Notes: generated by a model not told the origin, from the sequence alone. Counted from the first letter of the stretch, positions 1 to 7,649 are shown. The stretch: 11,553 nt of DNA from Caryophanales bacterium UBA782 (GCA_002296455.1 DBJG01000017.1:4396-15948), one strand, 5' to 3'. Program-made: numbers and translations.

Positions 1-19
1 AATCTTTTTCCAAAATACA

Positions 20-47
20 AAGGAATAGCTCAATTCATCCATTCCTT
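20..47 (-). terminator. Weak hairpin after the ABC permease
   Basis: A perfect 7-bp inverted repeat (AAGGAAT at 20-26, ATTCCTT at 41-47) with a 14-base loop lies 36 bases after the permease stop codon. On the minus strand it is followed by TGTATTTT, which is only a poor U-tract. The stem is AT-rich and the loop large, so it may be a weak terminator or chance. Confidence 0.25.
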
Positions 48-83
48 CTAATAAAATGCTTAAATTGGAGACGTTTACAAAAA

Positions 84-2609
84 TCATTCAACACTTTTGA
101 GCGACTCCACCATGGGAATGGAACGAGTGCGAAAGGAGAAACAAAGATTGACCACGAAAGCAACGACAAAGGAAAGTAGAAAGGAGAATAGATAGGATAG
201 TGGTTTGATGAAATACATATATTCAACAATTTCGACAATATTCGTCCCTAAAACGAGCTCAAGGAACGGATATCCTAGAACCATACCGATAAGAACACCG
301 ATGAGTGTAAGCGACATCGTTTCTAATAAAAGTGACAAAGCAATCTCAAAGCGAGAGAATCCAAGCACTTTCAACGTCGCAATATCACGCGTTCTTTCCT
401 TAAAATTCATAAGTGATAAATTGTAAAGAACAACTAAGGCGAGCAAAATCGCGAACACTTTGACGGCGTTTGTCATCGCAATCACTCCACCCATGACATC
501 ATTAATATAGGTTTGCCATTCCGTTGATGTTTGGCTCGACAAAATATAGTTCAGACTTTTGATTTTTTCATTTACCTTTTCTACTGAAAAGCCGTCTTTC
601 ACATAAACCTGCGCGCCTGAATAAGTGAAAGAATCGATCCCTGCGTCGCGAAAAACCTTAGCCTCTTGATGAATCATGACACCATGCGTTGCAAATGCTT
701 CATAAACAAGGCCCACTTTCGCACTGATTTCTTTTCCCATAAAGGAAAAGCGAATCGAATCCCCTTCGCTTGCCCCTAACACTCGAGCGACTTTTTGGGA
801 AATCGCCACTTCGTTTTGGCCAAAAGTGATCTTATAACACTGCGAAGGCGAAGGGATGAGGTATATGCGGCTGTTCGTCTCCGCTCCACCCACTCGATAT
901 ATTGTGCTTGATACGCTTAAAGTCGGTTCGATAGACTGAACTCCCTCGAACGAAAGGATATCTTCTGAGGCGTGAGCGTAATCGCGATTGGAAGAAAAAG
1001 TCGTTGTGATATCAAAGTGACGCAAAGACGCAACATCGTAGTCGATTCCGTGATAAACCGTGTCCTCAATGCCAAATCCGCATAAAAGAAGCGCCGTGCA
1101 CCCCAAAACCCCGAAAACCACCATGATAGACTTTCCTAAATTAAGGGAGATATTGCGAAAGGCCATCTTCCAAGAAAGACCAAAAACGCTCGCTTTTCCT
1201 TCCCCTCTCATCGTTTTGAGCATCGCACTTGGCTTCTTCGGACGCATCGAATCCACGGGTTTTAAAGAAACTTCTTTGTGACACACCAAAATCGTCATTA
1301 AGACACTGACCGCCAAAAAGAAGAGGGCCGTCAATAAGCCATATAGAAGTGGAAAGTGATAGGCTAAAGGCGGAAGGGAATAAAAGATTGCGTATTTATT
1401 GCCTAAAATCTGCGGGACAAGGATTGGCCCGACAATCTCGCCAATAAGGGTGCCAAGCCCAACTAATAGCAACGTCAATGAAGAATAATGCCAATAAATT
1501 TGTCCTTTGCTTAGTCCGAGTGCCTTTAAGGTTCCAATTTGCGTGCGTTCTTGAAGAATGTGCTGGGATAACGTCGTCAAAATGACGAGGATGGCAACGA
1601 GGAAGAAAACGAAAGGGAAAACAAATGTAAACTGCCGCGCCTGTGTGAGGTCATTATCCAAAGTAATATAGAAAGGCATTTCGCTTCGTTCCATCGCGCG
1701 GAGAAGGCTTGCGGCTGCCTCCCCGCTTTCAAAATAATCGGTGATTTTCTTTTTTATTGAATCGGCTTTCGATGCGTCTTGGAGCCTGATGAGATATTGA
1801 TTTCCTTCGGTGAAATAAGGCGCATTCTTCTCATGAAAACCAAGAACATAGCTTAACGCACTTACGACTAAAGACTGCCCTCTTTCGTCATAATTAGTTT
1901 CTAAAGCTGAGAAAAACGCTTCTTTAAATGTTTTGTCGCCGAGCAGAGCGACGGATGGGTTATAGTCACTTTTTGTGATATTCTCCGGATAGTCCATGAA
2001 GCCGGTAATTTTGACGCTGAGAGAAAGCTTATTGGAAAGAAAAATATTCGTACCCCCTTCTTTCACATAAGGCTCTAACATCTTCGCGTAGTTAGTGATC
2101 CCATAGCTAGAAACATCCATGAATAAATTCACTTCTTCGCCTAGAGAAAAGCCCCCAAGCAAAGCAGAGTCTCTCTTTTTCATGCCCTTGTCTAAAAGAA
2201 AGAAATCATCATCTTTATTTTCATATCCTTTTTCGCGTTCAACGGAAAACGGGCGAGAAATAGTAGGAATCTTATGACTAACGGCAACATAAGAAGAGCG
2301 ATTCGCAACTTCGATCGGCGCATAGAGCCTTTCTTCCAATTGGTCCCCTTCTTCCAAAAATCCTTGAATCGCATTTTTATCACGCTCGTCATAACGAGAG
2401 GCAGTAACCCATAAAGAGGAAAGATTCCCACTTTCGTAAACGGAATTCACACGGCTTTCAAAGCTTTCGGCATGTGCGGTAAGCCCAACGAACAAAGTGA
2501 CCGCGATTGCTCCAATAGCGATAACGGAAAGAAACTGCGCCCATCCTTTTTTAAAAGAGCGGAGCCGCATCTTAAAAAGAGTAAAAAATGTCGATGGTTT
2601 CTTTACCAT
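84..2609 (-). CDS. FtsX/MacB-type ABC transporter permease
   Basis: Membrane subunit of an ABC exporter, 841 residues, made of two FtsX-like halves. Helices are visible at about 24-46, 328-346, 376-396, 418-442, 493-513, 715-735, 758-780 and 802-823, giving four per half. Large extracytoplasmic domains sit at about 47-327 and 514-714. The halves carry matching cytoplasmic motifs: ERTQIGTLKALG at 354-365 and ERTRDIATLKVLG at 738-750, with PVDSMRP near 451 and PMVESLK near 832. The ATG is inside the end of the ATPase gene (ATGGTAA overlap, seven bases), with GAGG seven bases upstream, so translation is probably coupled. The family couples ATP hydrolysis to mechanical work on extracytoplasmic substrates such as peptides or lipoproteins. 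No membrane-fusion protein or two-component system is nearby, so the substrate cannot be named. The gene is intact and ends in TGA. Confidence 0.93.
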   Translation of the reverse strand: MVKKPSTFFTLFKMRLRSFKKGWAQFLSVIAIGAIAVTLFVGLTAHAESFESRVNSVYESGNLSSLWVTASRYDERDKNAIQGFLEEGDQLEERLYAPIEVANRSSYVAVSHKIPTISRPFSVEREKGYENKDDDFFLLDKGMKKRDSALLGGFSLGEEVNLFMDVSSYGITNYAKMLEPYVKEGGTNIFLSNKLSLSVKITGFMDYPENITKSDYNPSVALLGDKTFKEAFFSALETNYDERGQSLVVSALSYVLGFHEKNAPYFTEGNQYLIRLQDASKADSIKKKITDYFESGEAAASLLRAMERSEMPFYITLDNDLTQARQFTFVFPFVFFLVAILVILTTLSQHILQERTQIGTLKALGLSKGQIYWHYSSLTLLLVGLGTLIGEIVGPILVPQILGNKYAIFYSLPPLAYHFPLLYGLLTALFFLAVSVLMTILVCHKEVSLKPVDSMRPKKPSAMLKTMRGEGKASVFGLSWKMAFRNISLNLGKSIMVVFGVLGCTALLLCGFGIEDTVYHGIDYDVASLRHFDITTTFSSNRDYAHASEDILSFEGVQSIEPTLSVSSTIYRVGGAETNSRIYLIPSPSQCYKITFGQNEVAISQKVARVLGASEGDSIRFSFMGKEISAKVGLVYEAFATHGVMIHQEAKVFRDAGIDSFTYSGAQVYVKDGFSVEKVNEKIKSLNYILSSQTSTEWQTYINDVMGGVIAMTNAVKVFAILLALVVLYNLSLMNFKERTRDIATLKVLGFSRFEIALSLLLETMSLTLIGVLIGMVLGYPFLELVLGTNIVEIVEYMYFIKPLSYLFSFLLSFVVAFVVNLCFSFRTRSIPMVESLKSVE

Positions 2610-3307
2610 TCAATATCCTCAATCCGCTTCGGATAATCGTTTCTTTCATCCAAAACAATCCGTCCATCGCTTACGCGGAGAAGGCGCTCAGCGCATTCGG
2701 CAATTTTCGAATTGTGTGTGACGATAATCACCGTCTTATGGTATTTCTCGCTGACTTCATGGAGCAAAGACAAAATCGCTGCCCCAGTTTTGCTATCAAG
2801 CGCGCCCGTTGGCTCATCGCACAAAAGAAGACGCGGGTTTTTGACAATCGCGCGGGCGATTGCAACGCGTTGCTGCTCTCCACCAGATAACTGGGCTGGA
2901 AAGTTTTTCATTCTTTCTTTTAAACCCACATTCTCCACCACTTCTTTGGAATCAAATGGGTTTCTAGCGACGCTTGCAGCGAGCTCCACATTTTCAAGTG
3001 CGCTCAAATTCGGCATGAGATTATAGAATTGAAAGACGAATCCGACATCTTCTCTTCGGAAACGCTCAAGCCTTTTTTGATCGAAACGAGTAATGTCCTC
3101 ATCATCGATTCGGTAAATGCCGCCACTCGCTTGATCCATACCGCCCAAAATATTAAGCAAAGTGCTTTTCCCAGCACCAGAGGGTCCCAAAATCACGGTA
3201 AAAGAACCTTCATCGAGAGAAAAAGAGAGGCCAAGTAACGCCTTCACTTCATTATCCATGCCTTCGTTATAAACCTTAGAGAGGTTTTTCACTTCAATTT
3301 GGCTCAT
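2603..3307 (-). CDS. ABC transporter ATP-binding protein (MacB/LolD family)
   Basis: ATPase subunit of the exporter whose permease follows directly, 234 residues, a normal length for a single nucleotide-binding domain. Every expected motif is present: Walker A GPSGAGKST at 41-49, Q-loop Gln93 in VFQFYNLMP, ABC signature LSGGEQQ at 140-146, Walker B LLLCDEP ending in Asp164-Glu165, D-loop GALD at 168-171, and switch His198. The LSGGEQQRVAIARAI stretch and the short insert-free fold fit the MacB/LolD/FtsE group, which pairs with FtsX-type permeases. The start is supported by AGGAGG at 3314-3319, six bases before the ATG. The stop TAA lies inside the permease start. Two of these subunits should assemble with one double-length permease at the cytoplasmic face of the membrane. 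Confidence 0.96.
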   Translation of the reverse strand: MSQIEVKNLSKVYNEGMDNEVKALLGLSFSLDEGSFTVILGPSGAGKSTLLNILGGMDQASGGIYRIDDEDITRFDQKRLERFRREDVGFVFQFYNLMPNLSALENVELAASVARNPFDSKEVVENVGLKERMKNFPAQLSGGEQQRVAIARAIVKNPRLLLCDEPTGALDSKTGAAILSLLHEVSEKYHKTVIIVTHNSKIAECAERLLRVSDGRIVLDERNDYPKRIEDIEW

Positions 3308-3313
3308 TCCTTT

Positions 3314-3361
3314 CCTCCTTTTCTTTTGTTTTGTATTGTAGCAAAAAATAGAGAGAGTCGA
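3314..3361 (-). promoter_or_regulatory. Promoter and ribosome binding site of the ABC operon
   Basis: On the minus strand TACAAT (3335-3340) matches a -10 box in five of six positions. TCGACT (3356-3361) could serve as -35 with a short 15-base spacer. Transcription would start near 3328, leaving a leader of about 20 bases with AGGAGG at 3314-3319. The -10 and ribosome binding site are convincing; the -35 is weak. Confidence 0.45.
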
Positions 3362-3384
3362 TAGATTTTAGGGATGAAAAGCCT

Positions 3385-3398
3385 TTCTTTGCAAAGAA
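3385..3398. repeat. 14-bp perfect palindrome upstream of the ABC promoter
   Basis: TTCTTTGCAAAGAA reads identically on both strands. It lies 24 bases upstream of the possible -35 of the ABC operon and after the end of the lipoprotein gene. It has no usable hairpin loop and no U-tract, so a regulator binding site is more likely than a terminator. The AT content makes chance possible. Confidence 0.3.
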
Positions 3399-3414
3399 GA
3401 TTCTGACTTGCTAT

Positions 3415-3446
3415 ATAGAAAGGCGAGAAGAAAGTTCCTTTTCTAT
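3415..3446 (-). terminator. Possible hairpin after the lipoprotein gene
   Basis: On the minus strand ATAGAAAAGG (3437-3446) and CCTTTCTAT (3415-3423) can pair with one bulged A around a 13-base loop, starting seven bases after the stop codon. No clear U-tract follows, so it may stabilise the 3' end or be an inefficient terminator. Confidence 0.3.
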
Positions 3447-3452
3447 TGGACA

Positions 3453-4856
3453 TTAAGCTTCCATAAGTGTCGAAAAATGACAAAACACCATCCAATAAGA
3501 CTGCGTGTTATACATATAAGGCGAATAAGTCACTTTAACTTTTTTACCATTTTCATAATAAGGATAAAGAGAGGAATAACGAAGATCGCTTGCTTTGTTA
3601 ACGGCTTTTTCTGATTTGTTATTCACGAATAACGCTTTCGCATTTCGCGCGCTTTCTAAGCTCGTAAAATCATTCTCACGCAGCTCATCCGTTAACACGA
3701 AATAATACTTATCGCCTTTTTGGTAAGTAGAAACGTAGCCAGAGAAAGAATAGACCGAATAAAAATCGCTTTCATAAGGCTCAATGTGGTTTGGTTTCTC
3801 GCTTTGATAGTTCACCTGAATCGTATATTGTTCCACCGCCCCTCTAGTTTGAGGTTTGCTAGGGATTGATGCATTTAGGCCATCCTTCTCCGAAATTAGG
3901 CCGATGAACTCGAGGGAAGGCTTATACATATAATTCTGTAATGTAACGGCGATTTCGTAAGAACGTCCCTTTTTAAACTGGTTTGAGATTTTGCTCGAAC
4001 CGTGGACCTGAATGAAAAGACCATCGGCGCCGAATAAAAGATTTTCTTCCACAAGTTCATCGAAATAAGTGGCACATAGACGGATGGGGCGGCCATAAGA
4101 AAAACCTTTCACCGAAATGGGCAATTTTCGAATCTCTTCTTTGATGTCTACGAGTTCTAAAAGAGGGAGTTCGCCTAGTGATGGTAAATTTTCGATTGTT
4201 TTGTTAAGCCATTCAACTTCATCGACGACAAGCTCAGGCTCCGTATAGTAAAGCCCCACTCTTCCTTTGAGCAAATAAACCGTGGTGTCTTTGCCAATAT
4301 AATCCTTGATTTTAAGATAATCGTTTTTCGATAAAGCGGCATACATATAGCCTGTTTTATCCGCGACAAGAGCCTTATACGGATTCGAAACATCGTAGCC
4401 TTTTTTCGTGCAATTCGAGGCGGAAACGGTGAGAATCTTCGCTTCAATTGAGATGCTTTTACTAGAAACGGCGTAACCAACCGCGTTTCGAGTTTCTTTG
4501 ATATTCAGGCAATATTCTTTTGCGTGGCTGATAGTCAAAATTTCTTCGATGAATTCTTGCGAGTTTGAAGATAGTGAACTGCTATTTTGAAGAGAAGATT
4601 CCGTCATAGACGAAGCGGAAGAGCTCTTAGAGGATGAAGAAGCGCTTATCGAAGAATCAATCGAAGAAATGTTTGAGATGGGTGCTTCGGAGAAAGAAAG
4701 ATTGTCACTAGAAGAGGGACCTCCGGTTTGATGGAAAGAGGAGTTTTCGCTTGCCTCGCTTTCGACATCGCTAAAAGAAGAACCGTTATTCTTCTTGACA
4801 CAAGATAAAAGAAGGCAGGCGGACAGGAAAATAGTTGATATTATCTTATTTTTCAT
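3453..4856 (-). CDS. Ser-rich lipoprotein with OB-fold-like repeats
   Basis: Predicted surface lipoprotein of 467 residues, function not recognised. The N-terminus has Lys2, Lys4, a hydrophobic stretch and a lipobox ending at Cys19 (LLSC); Cys14 (LSAC) is an alternative but would leave a very short signal peptide. Residues about 25-100 are a flexible, Ser-dominated linker. The remainder is beta-rich with no further membrane segment. Three stretches, about 108-218, 229-325 and 363-465, each look like an OB-fold unit: alternating strands, a central 'hydrophobic-x-D-x-TG' or similar turn, and a Lys-Gly-hydrophobic strand. The first (VADKTGYMYA then DTTVYLLKGRV) is clearest, the second weakest. 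The ATG has no ribosome binding site and sits just after a TATAAT box. Neighbours do not indicate a role; OB-like folds bind ligands, sugars, nucleic acids or proteins. The domain call is inference from the residue pattern. Confidence 0.85.
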   Translation of the reverse strand: MKNKIISTIFLSACLLLSCVKKNNGSSFSDVESEASENSSFHQTGGPSSSDNLSFSEAPISNISSIDSSISASSSSKSSSASSMTESSLQNSSSLSSNSQEFIEEILTISHAKEYCLNIKETRNAVGYAVSSKSISIEAKILTVSASNCTKKGYDVSNPYKALVADKTGYMYAALSKNDYLKIKDYIGKDTTVYLLKGRVGLYYTEPELVVDEVEWLNKTIENLPSLGELPLLELVDIKEEIRKLPISVKGFSYGRPIRLCATYFDELVEENLLFGADGLFIQVHGSSKISNQFKKGRSYEIAVTLQNYMYKPSLEFIGLISEKDGLNASIPSKPQTRGAVEQYTIQVNYQSEKPNHIEPYESDFYSVYSFSGYVSTYQKGDKYYFVLTDELRENDFTSLESARNAKALFVNNKSEKAVNKASDLRYSSLYPYYENGKKVKVTYSPYMYNTQSYWMVFCHFSTLMEA

Positions 4857-4864
4857 AGCCGCAC

Positions 4865-4893
4865 ATTATACTTTTGAAAACAACATATATCCA
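4865..4893 (-). promoter_or_regulatory. Promoter implying a leaderless lipoprotein mRNA
   Basis: On the minus strand TGGATA (4888-4893), a 17-base spacer and a perfect TATAAT (4865-4870) form a good sigma-70-type promoter. The start codon lies eight bases downstream of the -10 box, so transcription should begin at or within about three bases of the ATG. The eight intervening bases contain no ribosome binding site. The promoter occupies the 50-base gap after the MgtC-family gene, so read-through from that operon could also feed this gene. Confidence 0.6.
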
Positions 4894-4906
4894 AGGGAAA
4901 AGATTA

Positions 4907-5635
4907 TCATTTAATCTCATCCACGAACGAAACGTAATCCAGCGATGATAATGCGGTAATAATTTCTTTATGGGTTGTGCCGTTTTTCTTTCCAAGCGTA
5001 AGCGAGACCGTGTAAACGCTAAGGCCTGAGCCAACATATGCACTATTGAGTTCGAGATCATCGATACGAATATCAAGCTTTCGAAGCGTGAAAATGAAAT
5101 CTTGCAATTTTGTTCTGTCAGCGAGCTCAAGATGGATTTCGAAATGATTGGATTTGTCTTTAAGAAACATCTCGATCCAAGGGAAAACCATAAGAATCAA
5201 AATGAGAATTGCGCATAGTACAAGCGCAATCAGGTAATACCCTAGTCCAATGACGATGCCAAGCAACAAGCAAAGCCAAAGTCCAACGGAAGTCGTGAGC
5301 CCTTTAATTTGTTTTTTTGCATTGAAAAGAATGGAGTTCCCGCTGATTACGACGGTTCCTAGAATCGCGCTTGCAGAAAGCAAATAGAGAGATGTAGTGG
5401 AATTATTGATAAGCGAAAGATCGATAATCGAGGCTATTGTTCCTAACAAAGTAACTAAGATAAACGTCCGTAAGCCAGCGGAATGGCGTTTGTTCGAACG
5501 TTCGCACCCAATCACGGCGCCGACGATAATGCATAAAGCCAAGCGAAACAAAATCGAAGAAATCGACAGTTCTTGTGACCACTCTCCAAACACTTTCGCG
5601 AGCGGATCGACATACGCATAGACAAGTAAATTCAT
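4907..5635 (-). CDS. MgtC/SapB family membrane protein
   Basis: Polytopic membrane protein of 242 residues. Residues about 28-150 carry the MgtC/SapB domain: RLALCIIVGAVIGCER (31-46, conserved Glu45), then HSAGLRTFILVTLLG (51-65, conserved Arg56), then KGLTTSVGLW (111-120) followed by a Gly-rich helix. The usual GFLGAG-like segment before KGLTT is diverged (VVISGNSIL, about 95-103). Residues about 160-242 form a cytosolic ACT-like alpha/beta domain found in many longer members. Studied MgtC proteins serve low-magnesium and acid survival, and some act on ATP synthase; the general biochemical role is unsettled. It is last in the operon, 11 bases after the antiporter gene; its AAAGGAGA ribosome binding site (5641-5648) overlaps the antiporter stop codon. 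It ends in tandem TGA TAA. Family is firm, exact function unknown. Confidence 0.9.
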   Translation of the reverse strand: MNLLVYAYVDPLAKVFGEWSQELSISSILFRLALCIIVGAVIGCERSNKRHSAGLRTFILVTLLGTIASIIDLSLINNSTTSLYLLSASAILGTVVISGNSILFNAKKQIKGLTTSVGLWLCLLLGIVIGLGYYLIALVLCAILILILMVFPWIEMFLKDKSNHFEIHLELADRTKLQDFIFTLRKLDIRIDDLELNSAYVGSGLSVYTVSLTLGKKNGTTHKEIITALSSLDYVSFVDEIK

Positions 5636-5646
5636 ATTTTTCTCCT

Positions 5647-7098
5647 TTAATGATAGCGGTGATAAATCCCGCCACTATAGTATTCTTCGGAAGCTTCTAG
5701 AAACGCCTCTTCTTCAGGCGAGCACGAATACGAGTCGCGCTTAGGAATCGTTTTCTGTATATCCTTGATTTCGTTTATCAATTGGTCGATTCTTTCCTGG
5801 GCTTGATCAATTTCTTTCTGATTTTGTCCATTCTCTGTCACGGAATCCGTTTCTGGTTGTGCCATATCATCGCGCGAATAGGATTTTGACAAATAGAGCG
5901 ATAACTTCGCGCACGCAGGCCCGATTAATTCATACAGAACGCTGGAAGCTAGAATAATAGTCTCTAGGGCAGCGCCCTCTTCCCCTCCTAAGGTTCTTGC
6001 ACCTAACGAAGCAAGCCCAATGGCAACTCCCGCTTGCGGAATTAAGGCAAGTCCCAAATAGTTACGGGTTTCCTTTTTCTTTTTCACCAATAGCGATCCC
6101 AAGAAAGCACCGCCGTATTTTCCCAAAATTCGAGTGATGAAATAGACAATTCCGATGACTAAAATCGGAACCGTGCCGATTGCACTGGAGGATAATAACG
6201 CCTTCAAATCGAAGGAAACGCCCGAGCGGACGAAAAACAATAAAAGAATTGGTGGTGTGAAATAATTCAGCTGCTTAAAAAGTTTGTCGTCCTTGGTGAT
6301 GTTAATATAAACCGTGCTCATGCACATGCATCCCAAAAGCGGAGATACATCAACCAGCGAACAAAGACCACAAAAAGTGAAAAGAACGGCAATGGATATG
6401 ATTAAGCGATTATCCGTGGAACGCTTTTTCGGCATTAAAAACTTCATTAAAAACCCAAACAATCCACCGACGACAAGCGCTGCCAAATTGAGCCCAATCG
6501 GCTTAAGAATGTTTATGAAATTAAACGTGCCAGATTTAGAGGCGACCGCAACAGAAATCGCGATGCTATACGCAAGTAGCCCCACGACATCATCAAGGGC
6601 GACCACTTGAAGCAAGGTATCCACGAAATCGCCATGAGCGTGTGTTTGCCGAATCGTCATCATCGTGGATGCGGGCGCCGTCGCTGCGGCAAGGGCCCCA
6701 AGAACTAAAGAGAAAGCTAAATCGAGTCTCAAGATAAAATAGGTAACCAAAAAGACGACAACACTCGCCAAAAGAGATTCGAAAACAGTAATGACCAACA
6801 CTTTTGCGCCATTTTTCTTTAATGTGTCGAATTGAAAGAATTCTCCTGTGCTGAAAGCAATGAACGCCAACGCGATGTCTGCCAAAAAAGCAGTCCCTTC
6901 GACAAATGAATCTGGAATGAGATTCAAACAAAAAGGCCCGATTAGAATCCCTGCGACAATGTAAGCCGTAACGTTAGGAAGATGAAGCCATTTTGTTATT
7001 CTGGTTAACAAAAATCCAGCGAAAAGCATGACGGCGATGGAAATGATACTGATGCTAACTTTGGATGTAATTCCAAGCGTTTCATAAATGGACGGCAT
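5647..7098 (-). CDS. CPA2-type cation:proton antiporter
   Basis: Secondary transporter of the Na+/H+ exchanger superfamily (CPA2, KefB/GerN/NapA-like), 483 residues. About twelve hydrophobic segments span 14-404. Characteristic sites are LPNVTAYIVAGILIGP (40-55), AATAPASTMMTIRQT (138-152) ahead of ALDD (167-170), whose Asp169-Asp170 pair is the usual ion- and proton-binding site of electrogenic members, FFVRSG (288-293), and LIPQAGVAIGLASLG (352-366). The C-terminus (about 405-483) is short, acidic and cytosolic, with a probable coiled coil at about 427-450 and a YHRYH end. The NAD-binding TrkA-N domain of Kef channels is absent. The ATG overlaps the upstream stop by one base (TAATG), with AAGGAGG upstream. 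Exchange of Na+ or K+ for protons at the cytoplasmic membrane is expected; the ion cannot be read from sequence. Confidence 0.93.
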   Translation of the reverse strand: MPSIYETLGITSKVSISIISIAVMLFAGFLLTRITKWLHLPNVTAYIVAGILIGPFCLNLIPDSFVEGTAFLADIALAFIAFSTGEFFQFDTLKKNGAKVLVITVFESLLASVVVFLVTYFILRLDLAFSLVLGALAAATAPASTMMTIRQTHAHGDFVDTLLQVVALDDVVGLLAYSIAISVAVASKSGTFNFINILKPIGLNLAALVVGGLFGFLMKFLMPKKRSTDNRLIISIAVLFTFCGLCSLVDVSPLLGCMCMSTVYINITKDDKLFKQLNYFTPPILLLFFVRSGVSFDLKALLSSSAIGTVPILVIGIVYFITRILGKYGGAFLGSLLVKKKKETRNYLGLALIPQAGVAIGLASLGARTLGGEEGAALETIILASSVLYELIGPACAKLSLYLSKSYSRDDMAQPETDSVTENGQNQKEIDQAQERIDQLINEIKDIQKTIPKRDSYSCSPEEEAFLEASEEYYSGGIYHRYH

Positions 7099-7559
7099 TA
7101 TTCGTTTTCCTCCTTCTCTGTTGTAAGGGCGACGTAATTAGTAAGCGCTACGACGAAAATCAAGCTAATGGAAAAATAAAGCCAAAAGACCAAAGTGATT
7201 AAGGAAAGACATGCGATTAAAAAACTATAGGCGTCATGCAAACGAAAAACATCAAATTTCCAAAGGAGAAGGAAAAACGCAAGTATTCTAAACGCCCAAC
7301 TCGCAATGGAAAATCCGAATATGGAAGCATAGGCGTCGAGGGCAATGAAAGCAAAGAAAAATAAAAACAAATAAACAAGATTTGTAATAATCGTTTTTTT
7401 CGTGCCAAATTCTCGATTACTATAGTGAAGGATGGAACGAAACGATATCACTTGGGCATGCATATTCGTCTTCGCACGGAAAAAATCGCCAGAACGAGGA
7501 AAATAATGCCGGAAATTGTAACAAAATAGGTTGATTTCAAAATTGAAAAAATCATTCAT
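7098..7559 (-). CDS. Unrecognised aromatic-rich membrane protein
   Basis: First gene of the antiporter/MgtC operon, 153 residues, family not recognised. Residues 1-55 are polar to amphipathic, Phe-rich and basic (NFRHYFPRSGDFFRAK at 15-30), and probably cytosolic. Hydrophobic stretches at about 57-79, 84-101 and 110-141 suggest three or four helices, and the tail ends TEKEENE. The ATG is supported by GAGGT at 7567-7571, seven bases upstream. Met33 is an alternative start without such a site. The stop overlaps the antiporter ATG (TAATG), implying coupled translation and a shared role, for example as an accessory subunit or small sensor of the antiporter. That role is inference from position only. 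No frameshift or truncation is visible. Confidence 0.8.
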   Translation of the reverse strand: MNDFFNFEINLFCYNFRHYFPRSGDFFRAKTNMHAQVISFRSILHYSNREFGTKKTIITNLVYLFLFFFAFIALDAYASIFGFSIASWAFRILAFFLLLWKFDVFRLHDAYSFLIACLSLITLVFWLYFSISLIFVVALTNYVALTTEKEENE

Positions 7560-7616
7560 TCCAAATACCTCAATCCAATTGTTTTTTTGTCAACGTTCGT
7601 TCAGGACGCAGGAGCA

Positions 7617-7648
7617 AGTATAAACACATGGAAAATAATTGATGATTA
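7617..7648 (-). promoter_or_regulatory. Predicted regulated promoter of the antiporter/MgtC operon
   Basis: On the minus strand TATACT (7617-7622) is a good -10 box. The hexamer 17 bases upstream (TCATCA, 7640-7645) is a poor -35 that falls inside the LysR-type inverted repeat. A weak -35 covered by the regulator site is typical of promoters activated by LysR-family proteins. The transcript would start near 7610 and carry a leader of about 50 bases. Confidence 0.45.
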
Positions 7649-7649
7649 T
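7635..7649. promoter_or_regulatory. Candidate LysR-type binding site (T-N11-A)
   Basis: ATAAT, five bases (TGATG), then ATTAT is a perfect inverted repeat. T7636 and A7648 give exactly the T-N11-A spacing favoured by LysR-family regulators. It lies between the divergent regulator gene and the operon, at the -35 of the operon promoter. AT-richness of the gap limits certainty. Confidence 0.5.

Noticed and set aside
3304..3495. Minus-strand frame of 63 codons between the lipoprotein and ABC genes
   Set aside because: It overlaps the lipoprotein end in another frame, covers the ABC promoter, and has no start signal.
7588..7593. Perfect TTGACA on the minus strand before the operon
   Set aside because: No -10 box lies 15-19 bases downstream; that position is the ribosome binding site and start codon of the first gene.
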